Virus record (IMG/VR): IMGVR_UViG_3300045971_000163
Coordinates: 1-64,000 of that record
Reading direction: 5' to 3' (one strand)
From: a virus
DNA: 64,000 bases
Shown in pieces: positions 14,515 to 22,860 of this stretch (its first letter is position 1; each line of letters starts with the position of its first letter). The notes under the pieces were generated by a model, which saw only the letters and a list, made by a program, of their open reading frames with translations, had not been told where the DNA came from and made no database searches. The position numbers and the translations under genes are program-made.

Positions 14515-15624
14515 ATGGCTACAGCCGCACCCGTTTCCCAGAACCGTACAGTTACCGCAATCGAAGCAAAGCGGGCCATTGTGCGTTGTTTTGCTAAAAA
14601 GCGCCCAGTGTTTTTGTGGGGCCCAATGGGCATCGGCAAATCAGAACTGGTTTCTGACATCGCTGACGAGTTTAACGGCTTGACCATTGACTTGCGTATG
14701 GCAACAATGGAACCCACGGACTTGCGTGGTATCCCGTTTTACAACAAAGAATCCGGCAAAATGGAATGGGCTCACCCAGTTGAGTTGCCCACCGAAGAAC
14801 TGGCTGCACAGTATCCAATCGTGGTGCTGTTCCTGGATGAAATGAATTCTGCTGCGCCCGCTGTACAAGCTGCCGCATATCAACTGATTTTGAATCGCCG
14901 TGTTGGCACTTACAAGTTGCCAAACAACGTGGTGATTATTGCTGCTGGTAACCGCGAAAGTGACAAGGGTGTTACCTACCGCATGCCTGCTCCGTTGTCC
15001 AATCGCTTTGTGCACTTGGAGATGCGGGTAGACTTTGACAGCTGGCAAAAGTGGGCTGTTGAACACCGTATCCACAAGGATGTGGTTGGTTGGGTTAGCT
15101 TCAGCAAGTCCAGTCTGTTCGACTTTGATGCTCGCAGCCCAAGCCGCTCGTTTGCTACTCCACGCTCATGGACCTTTGTGTCCGAGCTGCTGGACGACGG
15201 TGAAGACGACTCCACGCTGACTGACTTGGTGTCAGGTGCAGTTGGTGACGGTCAAGCTGTCAAGTTTATTGCACACCGCAAGACTGCTGGTCAACTGCCG
15301 CTCCCAATGGACATTTTGGAAGGCAAGGCTAAGGAACTGAAGATCAAGGAAATCAGCGCAATGTACTCGCTGGTTACTTCCATGTGCTACGAGTTGCAAG
15401 ACCAGCAAAAGAAACTGGCTGGCGACAAGTCAGGCAAATGGCATGAAATGTCGGATAACTTCTTCCGTTTCATGATGGACAATTTCACAACTGAGATTGT
15501 TGTAATGGGAGCAAGAACGGCCCTTACAGTTTATAATCTCCCGTTTGTTCCGGGTAAGCTGAAGAACTTCGATGAATTTCACAAACGTTTTGGAAAATTT
15601 ATCATAGCAGCAAGTTCCAACTAA
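14515..15624 (+). CDS. MoxR-family AAA+ ATPase
   Basis: 369 residues. Walker A GPMGIGKS (36-43), Walker B VVLFLDE (103-109), sensor 1 around N146 (AAGNRESD) and an arginine finger at R164 (LSNRF) are all present. MoxR ATPases remodel or activate protein complexes together with vWA-domain partners carrying a MIDAS metal site. Such a partner is encoded nearby (17971-19251) under a near-identical promoter, and a second vWA protein is the Ro60-like one at 6865. CAGGAG precedes the start, and a terminator follows the stop. Confidence 0.86.
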   Translation: MATAAPVSQNRTVTAIEAKRAIVRCFAKKRPVFLWGPMGIGKSELVSDIADEFNGLTIDLRMATMEPTDLRGIPFYNKESGKMEWAHPVELPTEELAAQYPIVVLFLDEMNSAAPAVQAAAYQLILNRRVGTYKLPNNVVIIAAGNRESDKGVTYRMPAPLSNRFVHLEMRVDFDSWQKWAVEHRIHKDVVGWVSFSKSSLFDFDARSPSRSFATPRSWTFVSELLDDGEDDSTLTDLVSGAVGDGQAVKFIAHRKTAGQLPLPMDILEGKAKELKIKEISAMYSLVTSMCYELQDQQKKLAGDKSGKWHEMSDNFFRFMMDNFTTEIVVMGARTALTVYNLPFVPGKLKNFDEFHKRFGKFIIAASSN

Positions 15625-15640
15625 ACTTGTGTGTTTAGTA

Positions 15641-15664
15641 GGGAGGCTTCGGCCTCCCTTTTTC
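15641..15664 (+). terminator. Rho-independent terminator
   Basis: GGGAGGC-TTCG-GCCTCCC followed by TTTTT, directly after the MoxR gene. A UUCG-looped stem with a U-tract is a canonical intrinsic terminator. It also separates the plus-strand module from the convergent fibre gene. Confidence 0.92.
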
Positions 15665-15674
15665 TTTGACTATT

Positions 15675-17513
15675 TTACCAAGTGCTGCTCAATGCAGTTC
15701 TTGTCCAAATCGGTGTTGCACCATTGAATGCCGCCGTGCAAGCGTACAAATAGTTGGCATCAACCGCAACCATACCAACCACATCTCCCGCTTTACCAAT
15801 TGCGGCTGTTGGAACATTACCTAATCTATTAGACGTATTGATCAACGTGCCGCCGTTATTTGTCAACTGGACTGTGCCTAATACTCCTGCATCAGTTGTC
15901 AATGTAGTTGCTGCGTCCATTGTAATAGTGTACCATGGATCTGCGGTACTTGCACCAATGATTGCTGCGCTATTGGTAATGATCAAGCCACTGCTGTACA
16001 ATGTAGCGCCACCAATCTGTAAGTTACAGTTGTCAATGGTCATCTCTGGGTTAGAGCCAAGGTTGCCGTTTGTAAATAAGCAAATACCGTTGCGGAAGCC
16101 AGTGATTGTTGTCGTAGCTGGGCCAAACGTTCCGCCCCACACTTGGAACCATGCTGCTCCGCCACCCTCAACTGCGGTAATATTCCATATATCAGCACCT
16201 GCACCAACATCACAATCATTAATGTCAATCTTGCTGTTACCAACTAAGTTAGCAGTAACGTTACCTTTTATTGACATACCAGTAAATCGCGTCACTAACG
16301 TGCCAGTGATTGTAACTGCGCCAGTTAAACGTGAACCTAGACTACCAACGAAGTTTAAACGAGTCTTAGTAATGGAGAACGCTTCGTTGTAAACGTGTGG
16401 TGCTAATACAATAGCAACTTCACCGCTACCAACTGTTGGTGCTGCATCAATAGCTGCCTGGATTGTCTTGAACGGAGTCAATACTGAGCCAGTTTCAACA
16501 TAGGTATCAGTGCGCTCACCGTCAACGTATATTGTTTTGGTAGTTGGTATCCATGCAGCATCACCTTTATCTCCCTTAAGTCCTTGTAGGCCAATTGCTC
16601 CGGCTAATCCATTAGATCCGGCTGGACCTTGCAGCCCAGTTGGCCCTTGGAGACCAACATCACCTTGTATTCCCTGCAATCCAGTGTCACCTCTCACTCC
16701 TTGAAATCCTTGAATACCTTGCAAGCCCTGCGGACCCATAGCACCATCGGCACCTGGCAACCCTTGATTTCCTTGCAACCCTTGAATACCTTGGTCACCT
16801 TTGCTACCGACGTCCCCTTGTGGTCCTTGAATACCCTGTGGTCCTTGAATACCCTGTGGTCCAACAATTTGTCCAATACCTACCCAAATTGTTCCGTTCC
16901 AGGAATACAAATTTCCATCGGCAGTAACAATATAAGAATCACCGGTGATGTTGCCAATAATTGGTAAATCTGCACCAACTGCCACTGAACCTTTAAAGGT
17001 AACTCCAGTGCCAGCAAGACCTTGAATACCTTGAATACCTTGAATACCTTGGTCGCCTTTTGGCCCCACTGGACCTATTTCTCCTTGAATACCCTGCGGA
17101 CCTTGAATACCTTGGGACCCAGCACTACCTGGGATGCCTGTTAAACCGATTTCTCCTTGAATGCCTTGAATGCCTTGGGCACCGTCTATACCATTGGATC
17201 CGGCTGGACCTTGCATCCCTTGAACTCCATTCAATCCATCAATGCCATTTAATCCTGCAGGGCCTTGTGGTCCAACTTGCCCTGTGTCTCCCTTTTCTCC
17301 TGCAGGTCCTTGAGGTCCAGTATCACCTTTTGGTCCAATAATTGGTGGGTTTGTAATTGTGCCACCCGTAGAAACTTCTCCACTATAAATAACCAATTCT
17401 GTTGGGGGCAACTCTGAAATTATTGGAGAACCAACAGTATTTTTGCTGTTGTGAATTTCTTCGTGCAATACCGTAAACGTGTCTGACCCACTAATTTGAA
17501 AAGAGTTACTCAT
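15675..17513 (-). CDS. Collagen-like tail fibre protein with beta-helix tip
   Basis: 612 residues. A short N-terminal segment (about 1-58) is followed by two long Gly-X-Y tracts (about 59-172 and 218-325, many GPQGIQG and GPAG units) that should form trimeric collagen triple helices. Between them lies a small domain (TFKGSVAVGADLP ... YSWNGTIWVGIGQ). The C-terminal 280 residues begin with a VDGERTDTYVETGSVLTPF segment and continue as a right-handed beta-helix-like repeat ending in a WTRTALSSTW cap. This is the layout of a receptor-binding fibre. The gene is alone on the minus strand, facing the MoxR module. Confidence 0.85.
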   Translation of the reverse strand: MSNSFQISGSDTFTVLHEEIHNSKNTVGSPIISELPPTELVIYSGEVSTGGTITNPPIIGPKGDTGPQGPAGEKGDTGQVGPQGPAGLNGIDGLNGVQGMQGPAGSNGIDGAQGIQGIQGEIGLTGIPGSAGSQGIQGPQGIQGEIGPVGPKGDQGIQGIQGIQGLAGTGVTFKGSVAVGADLPIIGNITGDSYIVTADGNLYSWNGTIWVGIGQIVGPQGIQGPQGIQGPQGDVGSKGDQGIQGLQGNQGLPGADGAMGPQGLQGIQGFQGVRGDTGLQGIQGDVGLQGPTGLQGPAGSNGLAGAIGLQGLKGDKGDAAWIPTTKTIYVDGERTDTYVETGSVLTPFKTIQAAIDAAPTVGSGEVAIVLAPHVYNEAFSITKTRLNFVGSLGSRLTGAVTITGTLVTRFTGMSIKGNVTANLVGNSKIDINDCDVGAGADIWNITAVEGGGAAWFQVWGGTFGPATTTITGFRNGICLFTNGNLGSNPEMTIDNCNLQIGGATLYSSGLIITNSAAIIGASTADPWYTITMDAATTLTTDAGVLGTVQLTNNGGTLINTSNRLGNVPTAAIGKAGDVVGMVAVDANYLYACTAAFNGATPIWTRTALSSTW

Positions 17514-17530
17514 TTTAAATCCTTTTGTTA

Positions 17531-17537
17531 TATTTAT
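17531..17537 (-). promoter_or_regulatory. Late-type promoter box ATAAATA
   Basis: On the minus strand, ATAAATA lies 18 bases before the collagen-like fibre start, as expected for a late virion gene. An AAAGGAT ribosome site follows. Confidence 0.55.
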
Positions 17538-17551
17538 GCGACATTTACAAT

Positions 17552-17580
17552 TTGACTTCTACCCAGTTTTACTGTATAAT
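17552..17580 (+). promoter_or_regulatory. Sigma70 promoter, leaderless-type spacing
   Basis: TTGACT (17552-17557), a 17-base spacer and TATAAT (17575-17580). Only 6 bases separate the -10 box from the ATG at 17587, so transcription should begin at or next to the start codon. Confidence 0.75.
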
Positions 17581-17586
17581 CGCAAC

Positions 17587-17916
17587 ATGAACATCGATGT
17601 TTCCCAACCGACTACTCCCAAGGCTGCGCGAATGCGGACTAAGACTGTCAAGCAGATTGTTGACATTTCACACTATCTTGACGTGCAGAAAAATCCACCA
17701 GCGCCCACAGGTGATTACTTGGTTGACATGGTGTGGTGGACTAAAAAATACGAAGAAATTCCGCTTGGCAAAATGACACGAAACCACGTGCGGAACGCAT
17801 TGCAGTGGTGCATACGCAAGCAACCATCTAACGTCACATTTACCAAGGACGGTTACACTTGCCAACAATGGATTACTGCGTTTACCGTACGCTTGTTGGA
17901 CCCAGATCTGCCTTAA
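17587..17916 (+). CDS. Hypothetical protein
   Basis: 110 residues from ATG 17587. It has a basic N-terminal third, then DISHYLDVQKNPPAP and a tryptophan-containing C-terminal half (VDMVWWTKKYEEI, LQWCIRKQP). A frame start at 17536 lies upstream of the promoter and is rejected. No ribosome-binding site is visible, consistent with a leaderless message. Function unknown; it lies just before the vWA gene. Confidence 0.68.
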   Translation: MNIDVSQPTTPKAARMRTKTVKQIVDISHYLDVQKNPPAPTGDYLVDMVWWTKKYEEIPLGKMTRNHVRNALQWCIRKQPSNVTFTKDGYTCQQWITAFTVRLLDPDLP

Positions 17917-17935
17917 AATAAGGCAATTTCAGCAC

Positions 17936-17964
17936 TTGACAGTGCCCTGATTTCAGTGTATAAT
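17936..17964 (+). promoter_or_regulatory. Sigma70 promoter of the vWA gene, leaderless-type spacing
   Basis: TTGACA (17936-17941), a 17-base spacer and TATAAT (17959-17964), then 6 bases to ATG 17971. It shares TTTCAGTRTATAATACTCGCAT with the MoxR promoter at 14449-14477. Confidence 0.8.
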
Positions 17965-17970
17965 ACTCGC

Positions 17971-19251
17971 ATGCACACAGAAAGCTCACACAAAATGGTT
18001 ACATTTAACGAATACGTTATGCACGCCGTCGGCACTTCAACGCAAAAGAAGATGAAGGCTGATCCGTTGCCAACGGACCCAGAGATTGATCGTCGTACAC
18101 AAGAAAAGCTAATTACAGCCCGCATTGGTTTGCTGCTTAAGGCGCCGTTTTTTGGCAACCTTGCAACCCGCCTTATACTTAAAAACGCTGACGAGTGGCT
18201 TACCACTATTGCCACTGACGGGCGTTATTTTTACTACAATTCCCGCTTTGTTGACAGCATGAGCATCAAGCAGACTGAGTTTGGCTTTGGCCACGAAGTG
18301 TTGCACAATGTTTATGACCACATGGGCCGTTGCGGTGACCGTGACAAACGCCTGTTTAACATTGCCGCTGACTACTGCGTCAACCAGGATTTGCTGGACC
18401 AACGCATCGGCGAACGTATTACAGTTATCCAAATTTTAGTTGATGCCAAGTACAAGGGCATGTCAGCTGAAGAAGTGTACGACGATTTGTATGCTAACGC
18501 CGAGAAAATTAACATTGACGATCTGCTTAACAAGATGCTGGACGAGCATTTGGACGACAGCGATGAGAACGACGATAACCGTCCTAAATACAGCGAAGAA
18601 GAACGCCGCCAAATCCGCGACGAGATTAAAGAAGCAATGTTGAGTGCTGCTCAAACGTGCGGCGCTGGTAACTTGCCAGGTGGTGTGCGGCGTATGCTTG
18701 CTGACATGACAGAGCCAAAGATGAACTGGCGTGAACTGTTGCAGCAACAAATTGAAAGCACAGTCAAAGCAGACTACACATTCATGAAACCGTCGCGCCG
18801 CAACTGGCACATGGATGCAATTTTCCCAGGGCAAAGCAATGCAGACATGATTGACATCTGCATCAGCGTTGACTTGTCGGGTTCCATCAGCGATACACAG
18901 TGCAAGGATTTCTTTAGCGAGATCCACGGCATTATGCAGATGTATGATGCGTTTAAGATTACTGTGTGGACGTTCGACACTGCGGTTTACAATCCCGCAA
19001 CGTTTACGCAAGATAACATGGACGAGATTTTGACATACGTGCCTGAAGGTGGCGGTGGCACAACGTTTGAAGCTAACTGGGAATTCATGAAGGAAAACGA
19101 GATTGAACCTAAAAAGTTCATCATGTTTACTGACGGCTACCCGTGCGGTTCTTGGGGTGACGAAAATTACTGTGATACTGTATTCATTATTCACGGGTCA
19201 ACGACGATTGAACCCCCATTCGGTACATTCGCGTATTATGATGCGGCGTAA
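17971..19251 (+). CDS. vWA protein with HExxH metallopeptidase-like region (DUF2201 type)
   Basis: 426 residues. The N-terminal part carries a zinc-binding helix, GHEVLHNVYDH (107-117, HEVLH at 108-112). The middle is acidic (about 185-220). The C-terminal vWA domain has a MIDAS: DLSGS (301-305), the GGGGTTF threonine and FTDGYP. This layout matches DUF2201 metallopeptidase-like vWA proteins that accompany MoxR ATPases. The start may be ATG 17971, essentially at the predicted transcription start, or ATG 17995; neither has a clear ribosome site. Its 3' end overlaps a convergent HNH gene by 16 bases but appears complete. Confidence 0.82.
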   Translation: MHTESSHKMVTFNEYVMHAVGTSTQKKMKADPLPTDPEIDRRTQEKLITARIGLLLKAPFFGNLATRLILKNADEWLTTIATDGRYFYYNSRFVDSMSIKQTEFGFGHEVLHNVYDHMGRCGDRDKRLFNIAADYCVNQDLLDQRIGERITVIQILVDAKYKGMSAEEVYDDLYANAEKINIDDLLNKMLDEHLDDSDENDDNRPKYSEEERRQIRDEIKEAMLSAAQTCGAGNLPGGVRRMLADMTEPKMNWRELLQQQIESTVKADYTFMKPSRRNWHMDAIFPGQSNADMIDICISVDLSGSISDTQCKDFFSEIHGIMQMYDAFKITVWTFDTAVYNPATFTQDNMDEILTYVPEGGGGTTFEANWEFMKENEIEPKKFIMFTDGYPCGSWGDENYCDTVFIIHGSTTIEPPFGTFAYYDAA

Positions 19252-19880
19252 GTGAGTTTGCCGGGCACACACCCAGCCGGGCATTCTTTAACTAAAAAGT
19301 TTTCAACTCCATTGTTATAGAAATGTTTTCCAGAGTTATTATCCTGACCAGGTCGGCCTTTACGCTTTAGGCTCCATTGATCCTTTAGCCACTGAGGTCG
19401 AGTTTTACCAATCTTGCTTATGCCAATCTTATGCTTATGATCATCGCTAAGAACTCTTGGTCCATAGACCGCGTTGGCTGCTTTTACCCCAGCAGAGATA
19501 GCCAGTTTATCCTTAGGAGATCGTGGAGACCCAAACATTGGATTATTGCTGCCAGTCATTGACTCAGAACAAAGTTTTCGAATCTGCTCAAATTTGCGTC
19601 CTGAAATTTTGTACCTCTGTTGATTGCTACTTGCTTGACACATTTTAGACAATGCTGATATCATTTTTCTTCGAAGTTTACCTTCAGTCATTTTAGGTAA
19701 AAGCCAATGGCATATAAAGTGTTCTCTTGCAGTTAGAGAAATTAAATTTTGATTAGTATTATTTCCGCCAAGGGATTTAGGTATAATATGGTGCCGCTCA
19801 ACATACCCGATAATTGGGCGTGATTTTGCCGCTGATATTATGTTATAATACCAGTTAGAATATTTGTTTTGTAAATACAT
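19236..19880 (-). CDS. HNH homing endonuclease with NUMOD motifs
   Basis: 214 residues. An HNH core near residues 28-60 (VERHHIIPKSLGGNNTNQN, LTAREHFICHWLL) is followed by NUMOD3-like DNA-binding repeats (GSNNPMFGSPRSPKDK, LSDDHKHKIG). A late-type ATAAATA box on the minus strand at 19943-19949 and an AAGGA ribosome site precede it. It is inserted convergently against the 3' end of the vWA gene without destroying it. Confidence 0.85.
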   Translation of the reverse strand: MYLQNKYSNWYYNIISAAKSRPIIGYVERHHIIPKSLGGNNTNQNLISLTAREHFICHWLLPKMTEGKLRRKMISALSKMCQASSNQQRYKISGRKFEQIRKLCSESMTGSNNPMFGSPRSPKDKLAISAGVKAANAVYGPRVLSDDHKHKIGISKIGKTRPQWLKDQWSLKRKGRPGQDNNSGKHFYNNGVENFLVKECPAGCVPGKLTYAAS

Positions 19881-19981
19881 TGCTGATTGTCCTTCACGAC
19901 GTTAGAGTAGTTGGATATTTCCAGTATCGCGAACTACACCTTTATTTATCCATAAAACTTTAGGCAAAAACTTTTTAGTAG

Positions 19982-19987
19982 TATAAT
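19982..19987 (+). promoter_or_regulatory. TATAAT box 6 bases before denV
   Basis: A perfect -10 hexamer lies exactly 6 bases ahead of the denV ATG, the same spacing as at 17575-17580 and 17959-17964. The -35 position is poor, so activity is uncertain. Confidence 0.5.
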
Positions 19988-19993
19988 GTTGCT

Positions 19994-20386
19994 ATGACAA
20001 GAATAAACGTAGTGCCAGTTGAAGAACTTTGTGACCAGCATTTACTTGCAGAACACAGAGAATTGAAACGAATTCCAAACTGTTTGCTTAAAGGGATGCT
20101 CGCACCTGCCTACGACAATGCACCTATCAATTATACGCTTGGCGCTGGCCATATCAAATTCTTTGTAAACAAACTTGGGTGGCTATGGCAGCGATACAAT
20201 TTGCTGCATGCTGAATGTTTAGCACGTGGATTTAACGTTTCGTATCAATTTAGAAATATGGAACTTGCTGCACACGGGTTTAAATTAAACAACTGGGTGC
20301 CAACTGACGCAAGTTTAGAAATAAATCGCGCTCGTATTAAAGACAAAATGCCTAAAAAACCAAGGTTTACACCACATGTCACTTAA
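19994..20386 (+). CDS. denV: Endonuclease V, pyrimidine-dimer DNA glycosylase/AP lyase
   Basis: 130 residues homologous to T4 endonuclease V (138). T2, the catalytic N-terminal amine after Met removal, and E23 are both present, within MTRINVVPVEELCDQHLLAE and HRELKR. LGAGHIKFF and LLHAECLARGFN also match. The enzyme flips and excises UV-induced pyrimidine dimers and then cuts the backbone. A sunlit aquatic lifestyle would fit. There is no ribosome-binding site; the TATAAT 6 bases upstream suggests a leaderless transcript. The end overlaps the next gene by 11 bases. Confidence 0.93.
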   Translation: MTRINVVPVEELCDQHLLAEHRELKRIPNCLLKGMLAPAYDNAPINYTLGAGHIKFFVNKLGWLWQRYNLLHAECLARGFNVSYQFRNMELAAHGFKLNNWVPTDASLEINRARIKDKMPKKPRFTPHVT

Positions 20387-20642
20387 ACACGGATACGCTA
20401 ACCCACTCGCAGTGCTAAACATGCGGGTGGTGGATCACTGCCCGCCACATTTTGAGAAAATCTCGTTCAAAGTGCTTGGCTTTCAGTTCAAACCCATTAC
20501 AGACTGGATACACGAAAACACTGACGGACGATTTTGGACATCTACCAGTGTGCCAAATATGACGGTCGCGTTTGAAAATCACTCAGAAGCATCGTACTTT
20601 GCGCTGATGTTGCCTACATTTAATGTGGAGCAACAACTCTAA
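20376..20642 (+). CDS. Hypothetical protein
   Basis: 88 residues, overlapping the end of denV. It has a basic/aromatic composition (FKVLGFQFKPITDWIHEN, DGRFWTSTSVPN), which reads like a small mixed alpha/beta fold. No family recognised. Confidence 0.62.
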   Translation: MSLKHGYANPLAVLNMRVVDHCPPHFEKISFKVLGFQFKPITDWIHENTDGRFWTSTSVPNMTVAFENHSEASYFALMLPTFNVEQQL

Positions 20643-20667
20643 AATTTTTCGTTGGCTATCTAGTGCA

Positions 20668-20674
20668 ATAAATA
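20668..20674 (+). promoter_or_regulatory. Late-type promoter box ATAAATA
   Basis: ATAAATA lies 32 bases before the gene at 20707, with an AGGAGAC ribosome site in between. Confidence 0.5.
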
Positions 20675-20706
20675 AGTTTGCATATTACACTAATAGGAGA
20701 CACAAT

Positions 20707-21003
20707 ATGACAGAGCAAACAACTACCCCTACGCCCGCAGAATCTGCGCCAGCAGCACCAGGCTTAACTGTGCAAGATCTACTGCTTACGTTGCAAGTAG
20801 TACAGGTTGCAGCATCGCGCGGCGCATTTAAGGCTGACGAACTCACAAACGTTGGCGGTTTATACGACCGTTTATTTAAGTTTTTGGAAGCTACCGGCGC
20901 TATCCAAGCAAAGCCAGTTGAAGTAACGCCAGAAGCTGCACCAACTGAAGAAGCACCAGCCGCTGAACCAGTTGCTGAAGTAGCAGCAAAAAAGAAGAAA
21001 TAA
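20707..21003 (+). CDS. Conserved T4-like phage protein, low-complexity tail
   Basis: 98 residues from ATG 20707, after AGGAG. The core (VQDLLLTLQVVQVAASRGAF, then ELTNVGGLYDRLFKFLEATGA, residues 21-65) is a pattern I know from small proteins of T4-like cyanophages. Both ends are proline/alanine/glutamate-rich and probably disordered, ending in AAKKKK. It heads a three-gene set with 21020 and 21717. Function not known. Confidence 0.72.
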   Translation: MTEQTTTPTPAESAPAAPGLTVQDLLLTLQVVQVAASRGAFKADELTNVGGLYDRLFKFLEATGAIQAKPVEVTPEAAPTEEAPAAEPVAEVAAKKKK

Positions 21004-21019
21004 TTAAAAAGGAAATAGT

Positions 21020-21748
21020 ATGTTGAAGCACATCGCAAAACACAACGAGAGGAAGGCAGTAATTCTGTTCCACACTATACCAGGTGAGGACCACATGTGT
21101 CTGCTTGTGTACAGTGACGTACTTCCTCGTATTATTCACGACACAGTAATGACCTGCGTAGAAAGTTTACCAGGCCAGCAAGCAACAAACTTAGCTGATG
21201 CATTACACCGTGTTATTATGGCAGACGGCCGTAACGCTCTTGAAGTGTTGCACCGTGAAGGCATGATGAAGAAGGTCCAAACTTCTCAAGTTATTATGAC
21301 CCCAACTGCTAACAGTAAGATTAGGCTTGACGAGTTGAACACAATACTTGCTGAAATGGCAAAGGGTGAAGACGCAGTTAAACGCCTTGCTGAAGTTGAT
21401 TCGCAATCTGGCTTACAAAAGAAGAAACGTGATAACTCAACCCCACCGCGTGACGTTGGACAACCAATCGCTAAGAATTTGCCATCAGTTCCACCACTTG
21501 TTGCCGCTGATGACGGAGTTTTGTCTGACGCTGCTATTGCTGCTCAACAAGTTGCTCAAGCAACTCGCATGAAAGCAGAAGCAAATTCAATGCTTGCTGA
21601 AGCTGCACGGTTAGAAGCTGATGCTGCCAAGCTGATGCCTCCAGTTGCAAAAGTGAAAGCCCCTGCCGCTAAGGCAAAGAAAGTCGCTGCACCCGCTGCA
21701 ATGAAGGCCACAGTAAATGTCAACACCAAGAAAACCGCGAAAGCCTAA
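21020..21748 (+). CDS. Conserved T4-like phage protein, unknown function
   Basis: 242 residues. Residues 1-95 (KAVILFHTIPGEDHMCLLVYSDVLPR, IMADGRNALEVLHREG) are the conserved part seen in T4-like cyanophages. The rest is a long Ala/Lys-rich helix and disordered tail (AAQQVAQATRMKAEANSMLAEA, KVKAPAAKAKK). It overlaps the next gene by 32 bases. Its conserved neighbours suggest a structural or DNA-packaging-time role, but this is not established. Confidence 0.72.
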   Translation: MLKHIAKHNERKAVILFHTIPGEDHMCLLVYSDVLPRIIHDTVMTCVESLPGQQATNLADALHRVIMADGRNALEVLHREGMMKKVQTSQVIMTPTANSKIRLDELNTILAEMAKGEDAVKRLAEVDSQSGLQKKKRDNSTPPRDVGQPIAKNLPSVPPLVAADDGVLSDAAIAAQQVAQATRMKAEANSMLAEAARLEADAAKLMPPVAKVKAPAAKAKKVAAPAAMKATVNVNTKKTAKA

Positions 21749-22055
21749 GTCACGGAAGATTAACGTAAGCGATCGTTCAAAGTGGGAAACTATTTTAAAG
21801 ACAGTCACTAAGGACGAAGTTCCTGTTGAGCTGTTAGAATCGCTTACTGTAAATTTATCTGACGGGACCGCTGTCACTATCAATATTCGCGAGCTTATTG
21901 ATAATGGCGCCACAACTACATTTATTGAAAATCAAATTAACGATAAATTAGAGTTGCATAGTGATGAGATAGAAGATATTGATTTCTTTATTTGCATCGA
22001 TTCCGTAGCAAAGGCAGTACAACCAGTTACTGACCACATTCTCAAAGACTTATGA
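21717..22055 (+). CDS. Conserved T4-like phage protein, unknown function
   Basis: 112 residues. The basic N-terminus (STPRKPRKPKSRKI) is followed by a conserved-looking acidic domain (VPVELLESLTVNLSDGTAV, EIEDIDFFICIDSVAKAV). This combination occurs downstream of the preceding gene family in T4-like phages. The start lies within the end of that gene, suggesting coupling. Confidence 0.72.
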   Translation: MSTPRKPRKPKSRKINVSDRSKWETILKTVTKDEVPVELLESLTVNLSDGTAVTINIRELIDNGATTTFIENQINDKLELHSDEIEDIDFFICIDSVAKAVQPVTDHILKDL

Positions 22056-22098
22056 AACAATAATATAGGGACTATTGGCATGTTTGGATAAATAAAGT

Positions 22099-22860
22099 AT
22101 GGACTATACTAACATTTATACCAAACTTGTCAATCGAGGTCAACACCGAGATCTTCATCCTCCGTTTGAAACACACCATATACTGCCAAAATGTCTTGGC
22201 GGTGATGACGCGTCGACTAACCTCGTAAGGCTAACCCCTGAAGAACATTATACCGCTCACCATCTATTAGCTAAAATATATCCAGAAAATAAAAAATTAT
22301 GGTTTGCTGCACATATGATGACTGTTGGCCTTCCAAAATCACGCAGAAATAAAGCGTATGGATGGGTTAAAAGAAAATTATCAGTCTCAATGCAAGGAGC
22401 AGGAAATCATATGTATGGAAGGAAACTAACTGATGAACGAAAACAGAAGAGTGCACGGGTCGGAACAAAAAATGCAATGTTTGGCAAACACCATTCAGAC
22501 GCCACAAAAAAGAAAATATCAGAAAAAAATAAAGGTGGTCCAGGATTAGTTGGAGATGCCAATGGCATGTTTGGGAAACATCATAGTGATGAATCTAAGG
22601 AAAAAATAAGCCAAAATAACCCATGGACCGGAACTGCTGGTAAAAGCATTCACCCAAATAAAGGGCGTAAATTAACTGAGTTGCAAAAAGATCACTTGCG
22701 AAAAATATTCACAGGAGTTAAACTAAGCAATGAAAGAATACAAAAGCTGCGGATACCAAAAGGGCCACAATTAGTAGTTACATGCCCACATTGTGGAAAA
22801 ACTGGTGGTGTCTCGAATTTAACACGATACCACTTTGATAACTGTAAAGGAAAGAAATGA
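22099..22860 (+). CDS. HNH homing endonuclease with NUMOD3 repeats
   Basis: 253 residues. The HNH core (THHILPKCLGGDDASTN, LTPEEHYTAHHLLAK) is at 25-60. Then come three NUMOD3-like repeats (NHMYGRKLTDERKQ, NAMFGKHHSDATKK, NGMFGKHHSDESKE) and a C-terminal zinc motif CPHCGKT...RYHFDNCK. It stops inside the thyA start (ATGA) and so travels as a unit directly before thyA, a common homing target region. Confidence 0.9.
   Translation: MDYTNIYTKLVNRGQHRDLHPPFETHHILPKCLGGDDASTNLVRLTPEEHYTAHHLLAKIYPENKKLWFAAHMMTVGLPKSRRNKAYGWVKRKLSVSMQGAGNHMYGRKLTDERKQKSARVGTKNAMFGKHHSDATKKKISEKNKGGPGLVGDANGMFGKHHSDESKEKISQNNPWTGTAGKSIHPNKGRKLTELQKDHLRKIFTGVKLSNERIQKLRIPKGPQLVVTCPHCGKTGGVSNLTRYHFDNCKGKK

Noticed and set aside
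16510-17341. Plus-strand proline/leucine-rich ORFs opposite the fibre gene
   Set aside because: They are antisense reflections of the Gly-X-Y collagen tract; the glycine/proline codons read as proline/leucine on the other strand.
17956-17970. Earlier start of the vWA protein
   Set aside because: It lies within the -10 box of the promoter and so upstream of the transcription start.
22088-22094. Late promoter for the HNH gene at 22099
   Set aside because: The ATAAATA ends 4 bases before the ATG, too close for a transcript that would include the start codon.
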